From Areca catechu (taxonomy: Eukaryota > Streptophyta > Magnoliopsida > Arecales > Arecaceae), in assembly GCA_021397845.1 (NCBI GenBank), contig CM038038.1, positions 64,908,748 through 64,972,747 on the forward strand: 64,000 nt of DNA. Direction: 5' to 3'. The notes below the pieces were generated by a model. That model was not told the DNA's origin and ran no database searches. It saw nothing but the letters and a program-made list of their open reading frames with translations. Made by a program: the position numbers and the translations under genes. Positions 12,301 through 24,800 of the stretch are shown here, piece by piece; positions within the stretch are counted from its first letter, which is position 1, and each line of letters opens with the position of its first letter.

Positions 12301-15300
12301 ATTACCCCGGTGGTCAGTGGTGGCCTGCGGCTGTGAAGGCCTTCCTTGGAAGGAACGCATGCTGTCGCAGGGTGTTGCGTCATGGGTCGCGGGTGTCCCT
12401 AGCTGCTGGTGGGTAGCTAAGGACCGGTGCTGGTGCTGGAGCTGGCGCACTGCTGCAGTGAGAATCTGCATCTGCTGGGTGAGTGCGGCCAGCTGAGTAT
12501 CCGCCGGAGGTGTTTGAGTTGGAGCGGGGAGTTTCCTTTCTGGGCTGTGGGTCCCCACGGGAAGGGGGGTCTCTTGCACGGCTGGTGGAGACTTCTCTCG
12601 TTCGTGCCGTCACCATTCTTCCGGTGGACTACTTGCAAAGGGGATTAGGTTGGATCAAATATGTCCTGCCCCCCTACCTGGTGCGCCAATCTGTTGCCGC
12701 CAAGATCGTTGTGGCCTGTAGCTGAGGTCGAGGTCGGAACGCGCTCCCGTCGCTCAAGATCCTGCTTGATCATCCAGACTTGCAAAACAGAGTCATTGAC
12801 CCGGGCCGGGGATTCCGGCGAGGGCACTCCGATGGTCAAGTAATGATCCAGGGGAACAGATCCTCCTGGTCGAGCCCCGAAGATGGACTCCATGCTAGGA
12901 GGAGAATTTGTATGTGAGAGTGCGAGTGGGCTGAGCGCAGAGTGTGGGAATGGCAGCAAAGGAGAGCTCGAATTGGGTGGCCTTGTCCATCTAGATCCCT
13001 CCTGGGGGTTTCGCGGTAGCGTTGAGCGTTATCTTCCTGTGCACCGTCCCCTTCTTGCTTGTTAGACCTCACTCGACTGAATCTTCACTGGAATGAATGC
13101 ATGAGAAACTTCCACTTTGTTTGAATCTGAGGCCCCCTTTTAGCTGGGGGTGTTGCGCGCCGCTTACCTTGGGATCTTCGCCATGCTTGTGGGCGCGTGT
13201 GGCGATGATTCGTGCCGTGGTTGGGTTGCCTTTCCATTTGCTGATATGGAAGCTACCGTTCATGATGACATTCCTTCTGGTCGCTTCCTTTTGGATAACT
13301 TAGCATAGCCTCGATCGACGGGCCGTCACCTCCTGGATCCAGATCCATTGGTTGACTTTTAGTTTCGGAGGGTGTAGCTGGTTGGTGGAAAATGCAGTTC
13401 CTTGATCGGAGGATTCCTTCTATTTCGGCATAAGTGGCAGCTGGGATCATTATAGTGTCATGGCAGGCATCTTTTCGTGGTTCTCGGGCGTCGGGCCGTC
13501 ATCCAGGGGGAGCGGCGACTTCCTTCAGCTACAGATCTCTTCATCCGAGTTGGGGCCGATATGGAGAGGCGGAGCTCGACTTCGGCCTCGGTGTCTCGAT
13601 CCGAAGGGAGCGCGGCCGGGCGAAGGAGGGCAGAGCTCGACTTCGGCCACGGCTTCTCGACCTAGAGGGAGCGCGGCCGCGCAAAGAAGGGCGGAGCTCG
13701 ACTTCGGCCACGGCATCTCGATCCGGAGGGAGCACGGCCGGGCGAAGAAGTCCGAGCGGAGACGTCCCACGTGGCAGCTTCGTCCGACATGGCATCTGAC
13801 AGGGGTCCCATGTCAGCGGTCCTGCCATATCATTTGCCCTCCACTTCCAAGGCCCATTGGCGCGCGGCTCTCGGGGTGAAGGGAGTAAATGCGGTGCTGA
13901 CGTGGAAAGATAGAGATCCGGCGCAATAATGATCATGATCGCCGGCGCTTCGTGAGGCGATTTTTTAAGCTAGTGCGGAGAAGCTACGTGGGCACATTCG
14001 AGGAGCAGTTATTGCTGGTGCGGAATTCAGAGCCGGCGTGGTCAGTGCGGGGTGTTTCATTTGTCGATGGTCGATACGTGGCGCAGATCCGTCAGCGGGA
14101 ATGCTGTAACGGTATGGTTAGATGTCGGGTCACTTCGAAATGAAAGGCTGATTTTCCCAAAATGCCTTCTTTTTCAAATCTCGCGTGCTCGCCATCGTAC
14201 CAAAGTTTTCTTCTCTCCCGGCCATCTTAGACTCCTCCAAAAACCAGGTTCATCTCTTTCTCCCCCCATCTCCCAGTAGAGTAGGATTCCCTTTGAGCTT
14301 AGGGTCTTCTCAGAAGTAGTTTGTCTTTTTCTTCTTCAGCCTTCATCTTCCCCATCTTTGTAGATGTCTCGTTTCGGCCCCAACTTCCGTCCCTTAACCA
14401 ACTAGGATGAGGTTGGGCCTTCTAGGCCGAGGCCACCTTTTTCTTCCTCCGATGAGGGGGAAGAAACACGCTTCGAGCTTAGTAGGAGGCGCCCGCCCAC
14501 TGGGATAGTCATTAGGGAGCCCAGAGCTAGCATTCCTCCACCTGAACCTATCATTGAACCTGGTTGGTTGATTGGTCCTGGCGGGGTTGCTTCGACAATC
14601 TCTGCTGAGGAACTGGTGACCATTCGGGATGTCTATGGCATCCCGTACTTCGTCCAGCTCTCGGTCCCTCGACCGGGGGAATGGGTCACCTCCAGTGGCC
14701 CGGGCCGGATAGCCCTCTACGAAGAGACCTTCGCAGGGAGACTTCGGTTTCCTTTCCATCCCTTCTTCCTATCAGTGCTGAGCAATTACCATCTCGTCCC
14801 TGTTTAGCTCGTCCCGAATGCTGTGAAGACCATTTTTTGCTTCATAGTATTCTGTCACTTTCACGGGATTGTAGCTCGTTTTTCCTTGTTCAAGGCCTTT
14901 TTCATCCTGAAGCGCCACCCTTTCGAGAAGGGGTGGTGGTCTATCTCTTCTCGCCCGAAGGGTATCAGATTTGAATTTCCCTTTTCCATCAAGGGATGGA
15001 AGAGTAAATACTTTTTTGCAACGGTCGAGGGGGTGGACTGGGTTTGGAGTGACCCAGATCGGTCCCCTAACCGAAACTCCGTGGTGAAAACAACTGACCG
15101 AGAGGTCTTTGAGCAGCTCCGCATCGTCCAGATTCCTTCTCTTGAGGTTCTGTTGTCGGAGCAGAACCTCTTCGAGGCCGGGGTCGATCCAACGAGGGAG
15201 TTAGGTGGGTTCGGCTTGAACTTTTCCCCTTGTCTTTTGTCTGTCATTCTGAACTTGGAGCTGACTTTCTTTCTTCTGTGTGCAGGTATAAAGTTTTCAC

Positions 15301-18300
15301 TGGATGACCTGCTCTTGATCACCAAGAAAAGGGGTCCTCCAGCGGTGGTCAGCGAGTCTCCCTCGAAAAGGGCTCGTGACGAAGGCGACGCGGTGACTGC
15401 TCGCGCCGCGCCATCCGAGCCGAGCAGAAGGGAAGCTGAGATTGTCCCTGCTTTGAATTTCGTGCCAGCAATAACTGCTCCTGACGTGCCCACGTGGCTT
15501 CTCCGCACTGGCTTGGAGAATCGCCTCACGAAGTGTCGGCGATCATAGTCATTATTGCGCCGGATCTCTACCTTTCCACGTCAGCACTGCATTTACTCCT
15601 TTCACCTTGAGCGCCGCGCGCCAACAGGTCTTGGGAGTGGAGGGCAAATGATGTGGCAAGACCGCTGACGTGGGATCCCTGTCAGACGCCATGTCGGACG
15701 AAGCTGTCACGTGGGACGTCTCCGCCCGGACTCCTTCGCCCGGACTCCTTCGCCCGGCCGCGCTCCCTCCGGGTCGAAACGCCGTGGTCGAAGTCGAGCT
15801 CCGCCCTTCTTCGCCCGGCCGTGCTCCCTTCGGGTCGAGATGCCGTGGTCGAAGTCGAGCTCCGCCGTCCTTCGCCCGGCCGCGCTCCCTTCGGGTCGAG
15901 ACGCCGAGGCCGAAGTCGAGCTCCGCCTCTCCAGATCGGCCCCAGCTCGGATGAAGAGATCTGCAGCCGAAAGAAGTTGCCGCTCCCCCTGGATGACGGC
16001 CTGGCACTCGAGGACCACGAAAAGACGCCTGCGAGGACACTATGATGATCCCGTTGCCACTTACGCCGAAATGGAAGGAATCCTTCGATCGAGGCTCTAC
16101 ATCTCCACCAATCGGCTGCATCCTTTGAAACTGGAAGTCAACTAGTGGATCCGGATCCAGGAGGCGGTGGCTCGTCGATCGAGGCTCTGCTAAGTTACTC
16201 AAAAGGGAGCAACCAGAAGGAATGTCAGCGTGAATGGTAGCTTCCATATCACCGAAATGAAAAGGCAACCCGGCCACGGCACGAAACATCGCCGCACGCG
16301 CCAACAAGCATGGGGAAGATCTCGAGGTAAGCAGCGCGTAACACCCCTGCTAAAAGGGGGCCTCTCAGATTCAAACAAAGTAAGTGGAAGTTTCTTAAGC
16401 ATTCATTCCAGTGAAGATTTAGTCGAGTGAGGTCCAACGAGCAAGAAGGGGGCAGTGCACAGGAAGATAATGCTCGAGGCTACCGCGAAATCCCTAGGAG
16501 GTGAGATTTAGTCGAGTGAGGTCCAACGAGCAAGAAGGGGGCAGTGCACAGGAAGATAACGCTTGAGGCTACCGCGAAATCCCTAGGAGGTGAGATTTAG
16601 TCGAGTGAGGTCCAACGAGCAAGAAGGGGGCAGTGCACAGGAAGATAATGCTCGAGGCTACCGCGAAATCCCTAGGAGGGGTCTAGACGGACACAGCCAC
16701 CCAATTCGAGCTCTCCTCTGCTGCCATTCCCACACTCTGCGCTCGGCCTACTCGCACTCTCACATAACAAATTCTCCTCCTAGCGTGCAGTCCATCTTCG
16801 GGGCTCGATCAGGAGGATCTGTTCTCCTGGATTGTTACTAACTTGACCGTCGGAGTGCCCCCGCCGGAATCCCCGGCCCGGGTCACTGACTCTGTTTTGC
16901 AGGTCCGGGCAATCGAGCAGGATTTCAAGCGATAGGAGCGCGTTCCGACCTCGACCTCAGCTACAGGCCACGACGATCTTGGTGGCAACAATATATATAG
17001 TGTAAAAACTTAACAAATATTATATTCTAAAGCAAGGTTTTATATCCCATGGGATGGGGTTGTCCTAATTTTTTCATGAAACAGGACGTGACGGCATCTT
17101 GCCCTGTCCCGATACTTGGGATAGGTACGGGTGAAAATTGGTCCGGTCGGATCAAGTCATAAGTGATCTTGATCCGATCCGGTTCTTTGATTAGTCTTAT
17201 AATTGGACTTGGACCCAATCCGATAGAAAATTTGGATCGGGTCCACAGTCAAAATTTTTGACCCAATGGGTCATTCAGGTTGGATTGGGTCCATATTCCA
17301 AATATTACTTAACCTCAATCTGAAAAATTCGGATTTGAATCGGGTCTAGATCAAAGATAGACAACTATATTTTAATTATCACAGCCAACTGTTATTAATC
17401 ACATAAAATAAACAAGAAACAATACTCTCAAAATAAATTAGAATATAAAAATAATTATAAATACATCTTTATGTTAAAAACATGATCCATAAAAATCTTG
17501 AATCACAATTTAGAGATCCAAATAAGTTTGGATCATAATTGTATTACCTGTTCATACTAGGTTGGATTAGATCGGGTTCAAACTCAGTAAACCAGACTTG
17601 ACTCGGAAAAAAAAATGGGTCCAATTTTAAGACTGACCTAGATCCATGGATTTTTCAAAATGGGTTGGACTGGGTCTAATTTGGTTGGGTCGGGTCATGG
17701 GTCAACTTGACCCATTTATAGCCTTAGGGATAGGGGATGTTCTGTCTTGATTGGGATGCTGGCGAGATGTCCTGTCCCGATATATGGGATGGTACCCTGT
17801 CTCGGTGTCTTGCGGGATGCCTCGTCAGGATTTGTATCCTTGTTCTAAAACTTTCTTCTTCGTAATATTTAAATATATTTATATAATTTAATAAAAAATA
17901 TCTTTCTATATTCCACGTATTTCCTTTTTTTCTTTCCTGCCATGTTAGATAGTTGGACACATGTCTGAATCTGGTTCTCATATTCGTTTCCATACAACAC
18001 TCATCTTAGTCAATGACAATTACTAGTGTCACCTGGAAATGACTTTTTTGGGTTTTTTGCCATCTTCCCATGGGGACATGACACAACACCCTGGATATGT
18101 CGTGATATGCTGTAGATGTGCCTCTTAATATCCCACCTGTTGCCCAAAACCCTAGCCCATACAGACCATCTAAGTGGACAAAAGATCATCTCTTCCGATC
18201 TCATTGTGGCTACTAATCTTGCAACGATAGAAGCCATGATGAATTAGAAAAGAAAAGAGAGACAGGGATCTGCATCTTGTCTCTTTATGCACAGTTAATC

Positions 18301-18801
18301 CATAGATGAAAGGAGGAGATGGAAAGAAAGGTCGGAATTGGAAAGAATGGATTAACATACCTTTCTCAGCCTTTGTCACCTCCAAGCAGCAAGTAGTTTC
18401 CTTGTTCTCTCACTGTTCTTTTTGGCTTTTTCCCCCTCTTTCTCTGCTCATCTCGAGAAGATGGCATAGGGGATTTGAAGCTAAGCCATGTTGCATGCCT
18501 CACATGGGGTTTAAGCCCATTCTTTTAAGCGATGTCAAACAAATAGGAGCCAGTGATTGTCTAGGGATCCACCATCATAAGCACGTGACCTTTTTATGTT
18601 GAAGCCTTTTCTTTCTATTTCTTTCTATTTTGTTTTTTTAGCCTAAAAGCCTTTTCAAATATATAAACACAATTTTCTATTGTGTGTATATGTATGTGTG
18701 CATGCATACATACATAAACATCTACATACATCTATGCATATATATGATATTCAAAAAGAATTTAATTTGGGTTATTGACTGAAATTTGAGGATAAAATTG
18801 G

Positions 18802-18853
<52 letters not shown>

Positions 18854-21800
18854 TATATATATGTTTATGTATGTACATTTGTATGTAGTATATTTGTGTG
18901 TATGCATAAATATATATCACATATGTATACCTCCCTAGCCCTTGGATCTATCTTGATCTTAAAGCATGAAGCAAGCATTAAATCCCTTCTAGTCTTGTCC
19001 TTGCTCCCCCCATACACAAGAGAGATGGATTGCCTCATCTCTCCTCTCCACCCTCTCCCGCTCTCATGGTCTCCCTTCTGCCCGTCTTTCTCTATCCACC
19101 TTCTCTTTTCTGCCTACTATCTTTTATTCTCTCATTTGCTCCATCTCTCTTCTGACCATTTGTGATGTAGCACCAGGGTACAATCGACAAGTACTATGAC
19201 CAGCTAGATTAAGGTTTATTGTGCCGGTACTGGGGCTGGATCAATTGGCCGGCGGCATGGTTTGGCATGCTGCCTGTGCTGGGCTTGTACCAACATAGTT
19301 GAGAAGGTGGCGAAGAGAGAAAATGGGAGAGGAAAAGAGAGAGAGAGAGAGGGACAGCCGTCGAAGGTTTGTCGGAGGGCTGCAAAGGCTGTTAGAGGTG
19401 TTCCACCCTCAGGCCGATTGAAACATGGGCCTAATGGTCCATGTTTGTGGACTTCACTTAAAAATTGTAAATTTAAACAAAAAGGGCTATCGGGCCCCTG
19501 TTTCGATTAGCTGGAGGGCGGAGGCCATAGTCCAGCCCTTTGTGTCTTCTATCATTTTTCATGGTCCTCTAGCAACCTCCATGGCTCTTTAGCAGCCTCC
19601 AGCAACTCTTCCTCCCTTCCTCTCTTTCCTTCTCCCTCTCCCTCTCCTTTGCTGGTTTTTTGTTTCGAATGTCAAAATTGTCCTGGTCCACCACAGACAC
19701 GGCTTGGAACAATGCAGAATGGTTCTGCATTCCTTGAGCTGGACCATTGGAGACAATATCAAATTTGAGGTAGGTTTCTATATTTGTAGAATAATAATTC
19801 TAGCTTGTTTCCTTAATATTGAGTCCAATTTCAAATATGATTTTGTATTGGGTTTAATGCCTGAATTATATATATGTGCTAAATAATGCATGGAAGCTTT
19901 TAATATTAATAAAATTTCTTTGAGAGAATTTCTTTCATCAAGTGAAGGGTTCTTCAATCCATTGTGCTTCTATTTGTGTCAATCTTTGAAGTGTAATCCC
20001 GATGATCAAAGTTGCTTCTTCACACTTTCCCGTTGCATCAAGTTGCCTCCCACTTCCGCTCCTTTACTCTCCCTCCATCTCTCGCCCATTCTCTCCCCTT
20101 ATTCAATGCATCTCCTGCACTTCTATCTTCTTCTTTAAGCCCCTATTCAGCCTATCTTCATTAGAGGCTTAGGGGCTTTGGCCTGGGGACATGCAATAGT
20201 TGGTTGATTTATCATGTGGCTCAGGGAGCTAAAGAAGGTGAGGTGATTTATGAAAGAGGAAATTCAATAAGGAGAACAACTAAGCGAATTTGTTGTTCAT
20301 CTACGTTGTGATAGACAGAGTGCTCTATATATTGTTTACCCAGGGCTTCATGTTTGATAGCTAAATATTGTTAGTTGAGATTTCCAATGTAATATTCACT
20401 CAAAAAGAGATTCCACTGTAATGGGAATCTTTCTCCTTATAGATGTGACTAATATTTCACTTTTGTTGCCCTATCTAATTATGATGAGTAACCATAGTAA
20501 TAAGAATAAGAAATATGTAACAACAAGAGTTGGCCTTTTGAGAAACATTTTTTAGATACTGAATTATTTTACTGAATTCCATTCTCAGTTTCACTTGGCA
20601 AGCCATTGCAAGCTGAAAAAAGGAGAAAAAGACAAAACAGACCAAGTTTCACATATATTGTACTGTCTTGGTATTTTAGTTATTAGTTCACTTTATTATA
20701 AAGTTAATTCTGTACCATGCTTATAGTAGTAGGATTTTTTTTTTTCAATGTAGATTGCAAGATGCATCGATTACAATTGACTGCATCTTCATGTGTTTTC
20801 TGATGTCAAGCATGGTGTTATAGGAACAATTTTCTTATGTTACCTTAAATGTTTTTCTTTGTGAGTGGTTCCACAGGCAGTTCTGTTGATTGCAGATGAA
20901 GATGGAAATTATTTACAAGAAGCCTGGGAACATATTTTGACATGTGTTTCTCGTTTTGAGCATTTGCATCTTTTGGGAGAAGGGGCTCCTCCGGATGCTA
21001 CATTTTTTGCAATACAGCAGAATGAACTTGATAAATCTAGACAAACAAAGTCATCTATACTTCCTGTACTGAAGAAAAAGGGACCTGGGCATATTTCGAA
21101 CACAGCTGCTACTGCGAGAAGAGGTTCCTATGATAGTGCTGGTGTTGGTGGTCATGCTTCTGGAGTTGTGACCTCTGAGCAAATGAATAACTTGATCTCT
21201 AACTTAAACATGTTGGAACAAGTTGGGATGGCTGAAATGAACCGTATATTCACACGAAGTCAGAAGTTGAACAGCGAGGCAATAATTGATTTTGTGAAAG
21301 CTCTTTGTAAGGTTTCAATGGAAGAGTTGCGCTCTACATCCAATCCACGAGTTTTTAGTCTGACAAAAATAGTTGAGATTGCGTAAGAAACACTCACAGG
21401 TTCATTTCTAAAATAACATTTTTAAAAGTTATTCATGTTTTGTATTGGTTTCTTTCATTCAGGCACTATAACATGAACCGTATCAGGCTTGTGTGGTCAA
21501 GCATTTGGCATGTGTTGTCGGACTTTTTTGTCAACATTGGATGTTCTGAAAACCTTTCAATTGCAATCTTTGCAATGGATTCCTTGCGGCAACTCGCAAT
21601 GAAGTTCCTGGAGCGAGAAGAATTGGCCAACTACAATTTCCAGAATGAATTTATGAAACCATTTGTTATTGTTATGCGGAAGAGCAGAGCTGTTGAGATT
21701 AGAGAGTTGATCATCAGATGTGTCTCTCAAATGGTATTGGCTCGTGTTAGCAATGTCAAGTCAGGATGGAAAAGCATGTTCATGGTATTTCCATTTTCCT

Positions 21801-24800
21801 TGCTTCTCTCTGTCATGATCATAAATTATTACCCTTTGGTAGTTATCATCAAAGTCGCTATCAGAATAACTTGTTTTTTAAAATTGTTTTCATTTTCATT
21901 CTTGCTCACCTGAGTAATTCAGCAAATGATGAATTTTGCAGGTATTTGCAACTGCATCATATGATGATCACAAAAATATAGTACTTCTAGCCTTTGAGAT
22001 TATTGAGAAGATTTTACGGGATTACTTTCCTTACATAACTGAAACTGAAACTACCACTTTTACAGACTGTGTTAATTGTCTGATTGCATTCACTAATAGT
22101 AGGTTTAACAAAGACATTAGCCTCAATGCAATCGCTTTTCTTCGATTCTGTGCCTCAAAGCTTGCAGAAGGAGAGATTGGCTTGTCTGCAATGGTTAAGG
22201 ACAAGGAAGCTTCTGGAAGTAATGGTCCATTTTCACCTCTCATGGTAAAGGATGGAAAACATGACAATCAGATGTTCATTGATAAAGATGATCATCTACA
22301 TTTTTGGTTCCCATTGTTAGCAGGTGGATATTACTTCTGCTTTGTTCTTTCGAATGGATATACATTTGGTACTTTTACAACTGAACAAACTTTGATGATT
22401 TAAATATGTGCTGATTTTCTTATTTCTTGCAGGTTTATCAGAACTTACCTTTGACCTTAGACCTGAAATCAGAAAAAGTGCCTTGCAGGTGCTATTTGAT
22501 ACATTACGCAACTATGGTCACCTTTTCTCGTTGCCTTTATGGGAAAAAGTGTTTGACTCAGTCCTTTTCCCAATTTTTGACTATGTAAGACATGCTATAG
22601 ATCCTTCTGGGGGAACTCTGGAAGGACAGGGCTCTGAAAGTGATGCAAATGAGCTAGATCAAGATGCTTGGCTTTATGAAACATGCACGCTGGCGCTCCA
22701 GTTAGTTGTGGATCTCTTTGTAAAATTTTATGATACAGTGAATCCGCTACTAAAGAAAGTGCTGGCATTGCTGACAAGTTTTATCAAGCGCCCTCACCAA
22801 AGTCTTGCTGGTATTGGCATTGCTGCATTTGTTCGCTTAATGAGCAATGCAGGTTCTCTCTTTGTTGAGGACAAGTGGCTAGAAGTGGTTTTATCTTTGA
22901 AAGAAGCTGCCACAGCAACACTACCTGATTTCACGCATATTTCATCTGGAGCTTACCTTGAGATTGGATCAAGGGAAAATGGAAATTCTTCTTTCAGGCA
23001 GGATAATGATGAGTCTAGAGAATCAACAGATGATGATTGGGAAGGCCTAAGAGCAAGAAATCTGCATTTTGCAATCAATGATGCCAAGTGTCGTGCTGCT
23101 GTCCAACTTCTCTTAATTCAGGTCAGCATTTTCTTTCATTTCAAACTACTTTGTGATTCCTGCATGCTCTTGCTTTTGTTACAGAAAAATGAGAATTTTA
23201 TCTTTTATTTTCTCAGTTTACTCAAGGTCTTAGGAAAAGCAAATTGTCTAGCATATACTAAGCCTAATGCCATCTAGTTTTTATGTGGCAGAAAAAGCAG
23301 AGAAAGGGTGTGTTTGGTTTTGCTTAAAAAAAGTTTTTTTTTTTTTTTTTTTTTTTTGTGATTTTCAAAGCCAAAAAAGACTTTCTAAAAAAATAAGTGT
23401 TTGGTAACAGTATTGGACACTTCTTGAAAAAACAAGTGTTTACTAACATTATTGGAAAAGTGCTTGTATAAGAAGAAAAAAGTCAAAAAATGCTTTTAGA
23501 AGAAGCTAGAAAACTTAGCTTCTCTCCTCTTTTTATAAAGCAGAAGCAACACCAAACATGCCCTAGGAGAGAGAACAAAAAGAAAATGAATAAGGGTACA
23601 AAGCAGAAGAAAGAGATTGGATGGATGATTGAACGGGGAAAGGACTTTATTGTTGTCTTGAAATTCCACTACACAAGAATGAAAGCCTACATCACTGGAG
23701 CAATAAGCGTCTAATAGCATGTAGCCTGCAAAGACTTTGAATTGGAATTAGAGAACAGGAATTGTAAGGTATAATGTCAGCAGACTACAACAAATTAAAC
23801 TAACCGTGAGGGATGATAATAAGAATAAAGAGAGTGGATTAAGAGAATTGTAGAGTGAAGAAGGAAGGGAGAAAAAGAGGACCCGTATGCGAGGAAGAAG
23901 ATAGAAAGCCCTTGTCTTTTATTCCATATCCAAGATTGCTCCTATATTCCAAATAGAAGAGTTAAATATGAAAAGGAATCCAAAACCTAATTTACAAGCC
24001 CTTAACACCTCTAGGATGTGTCCAGTTCTTTAATCCTAACAGCGTACAAAAGTGGGAATATTTTACAATTTTTCAATTCTTTTAATACCCTTAATTGGAT
24101 TTCTATTAAACAGTGTCCTTGCTCTTAATGAGTGGTAATTTATGACTTGACCAGCCAACCTGACCTGCAATTGACCCTATTTACATGGGTTCAGATTTGG
24201 CATAAACAAGTTTGGGTCATAAATAGGTTGACCTATTTTAACTTCTTTATTAAACAAGTTGGTTTTGGGTTGAGTCTTGGCCCATTTAACCCTTTTTAAC
24301 CTGTTTAATAGTTAGGTCTGGTTGTGACCTGACCCATTTAAGAGATGCTTAATCCATTTAAAACCCGCTTAACCTCTTTAATTTGATCTGACCGCCTTAT
24401 TAAATAAGTCATGCAGGTTACTTGTTTAATAAAGAGGTCGGATTTGTTTTTGGGTTTTTTTGACCTATTTAATAAACATATTTGTTGCAGCAACTTCTCC
24501 TGGGCCAGGCTTGGACGGCGGTGCTGGAGCGCTTTTCTCCCGGTCAACCTGCACAAAGTCTCCACGGGCCGGTGGTGTTCCGGCGGGGGACACTCCGATG
24601 TTAAAGTTAGCAGGAGCTTGAAGGCAACAGAATGGAGGAATCAGAGAGGTAGCGTATGGAGAGGGAAGAGTGTACTTAGCTCAAAACGGGGTCCCCCGGG
24701 TACCTTATATAGGCTTGGAACGGTCCAAAATCTATTAGGGGAGAGGTCGACAAAGATCGATCTGCCCCTAGGAGAATCTGGAGTGGCCACGTGGCGCCCG

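Larger units (their letters stand above)
2333..13832 (-). mobile_element. Degenerate full-length Tat element (LTR A to LTR B) in the BIG3-like intron
   Basis: This is 11.5 kb with 1141-bp LTRs at both ends. On the minus strand it has a primer-binding site next to LTR B, gag, protease, RT, RNase H, archaeal-type RNase H and integrase with no chromodomain. A tandem repeat, a convergent antisense gene and a polypurine tract next to LTR A follow. That order and the second RNase H are features of the Tat lineage. The coding region is broken by many stops and frameshifts, so the copy is not autonomous. Confidence 0.88.
2333..16990 (-). mobile_element. Composite Tat-lineage Ty3/gypsy retroelement with three LTRs, the last inverted
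   Basis: The order is LTR A (2333-3473), internal region, LTR B (12692-13832), partial internal region (13833 to about 15454), inverted internal end (about 15455-15648), then inverted LTR C (15649-16990). Both outer borders are LTR U5 ends (TGTTGCC.. on the left, ..GGCAACA on the right). They are flanked by the same five bases, ATATA, at 2328-2332 and 16991-16995, a 5-bp target-site duplication typical of LTR elements although low in complexity. LTR B is followed by the same polypyrimidine tract and antisense gene as LTR A, so it is shared by a second, broken copy. The whole block lies in the first intron, antisense to the host gene. Confidence 0.8.
344..20876 (+). other. Giant intron (20.5 kb) of the BIG3-like gene
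   Basis: It is bounded by AAG|GT at 343/344 and CCACAG|GCA at 20876/20877, phase 0. It contains a purine-rich tract, the 14.7-kb composite Tat retroelement (2333-16990), a 601-bp hAT-like element, an AT microsatellite and otherwise AT-rich DNA with no gene. The two flanking exons are adjacent in the remembered Arabidopsis protein, so no exon seems to be missing. Confidence 0.88.

Noticed and set aside
18722..18907. Frame coding for repeated Tyr-Ile
   Set aside because: It is a microsatellite translation.
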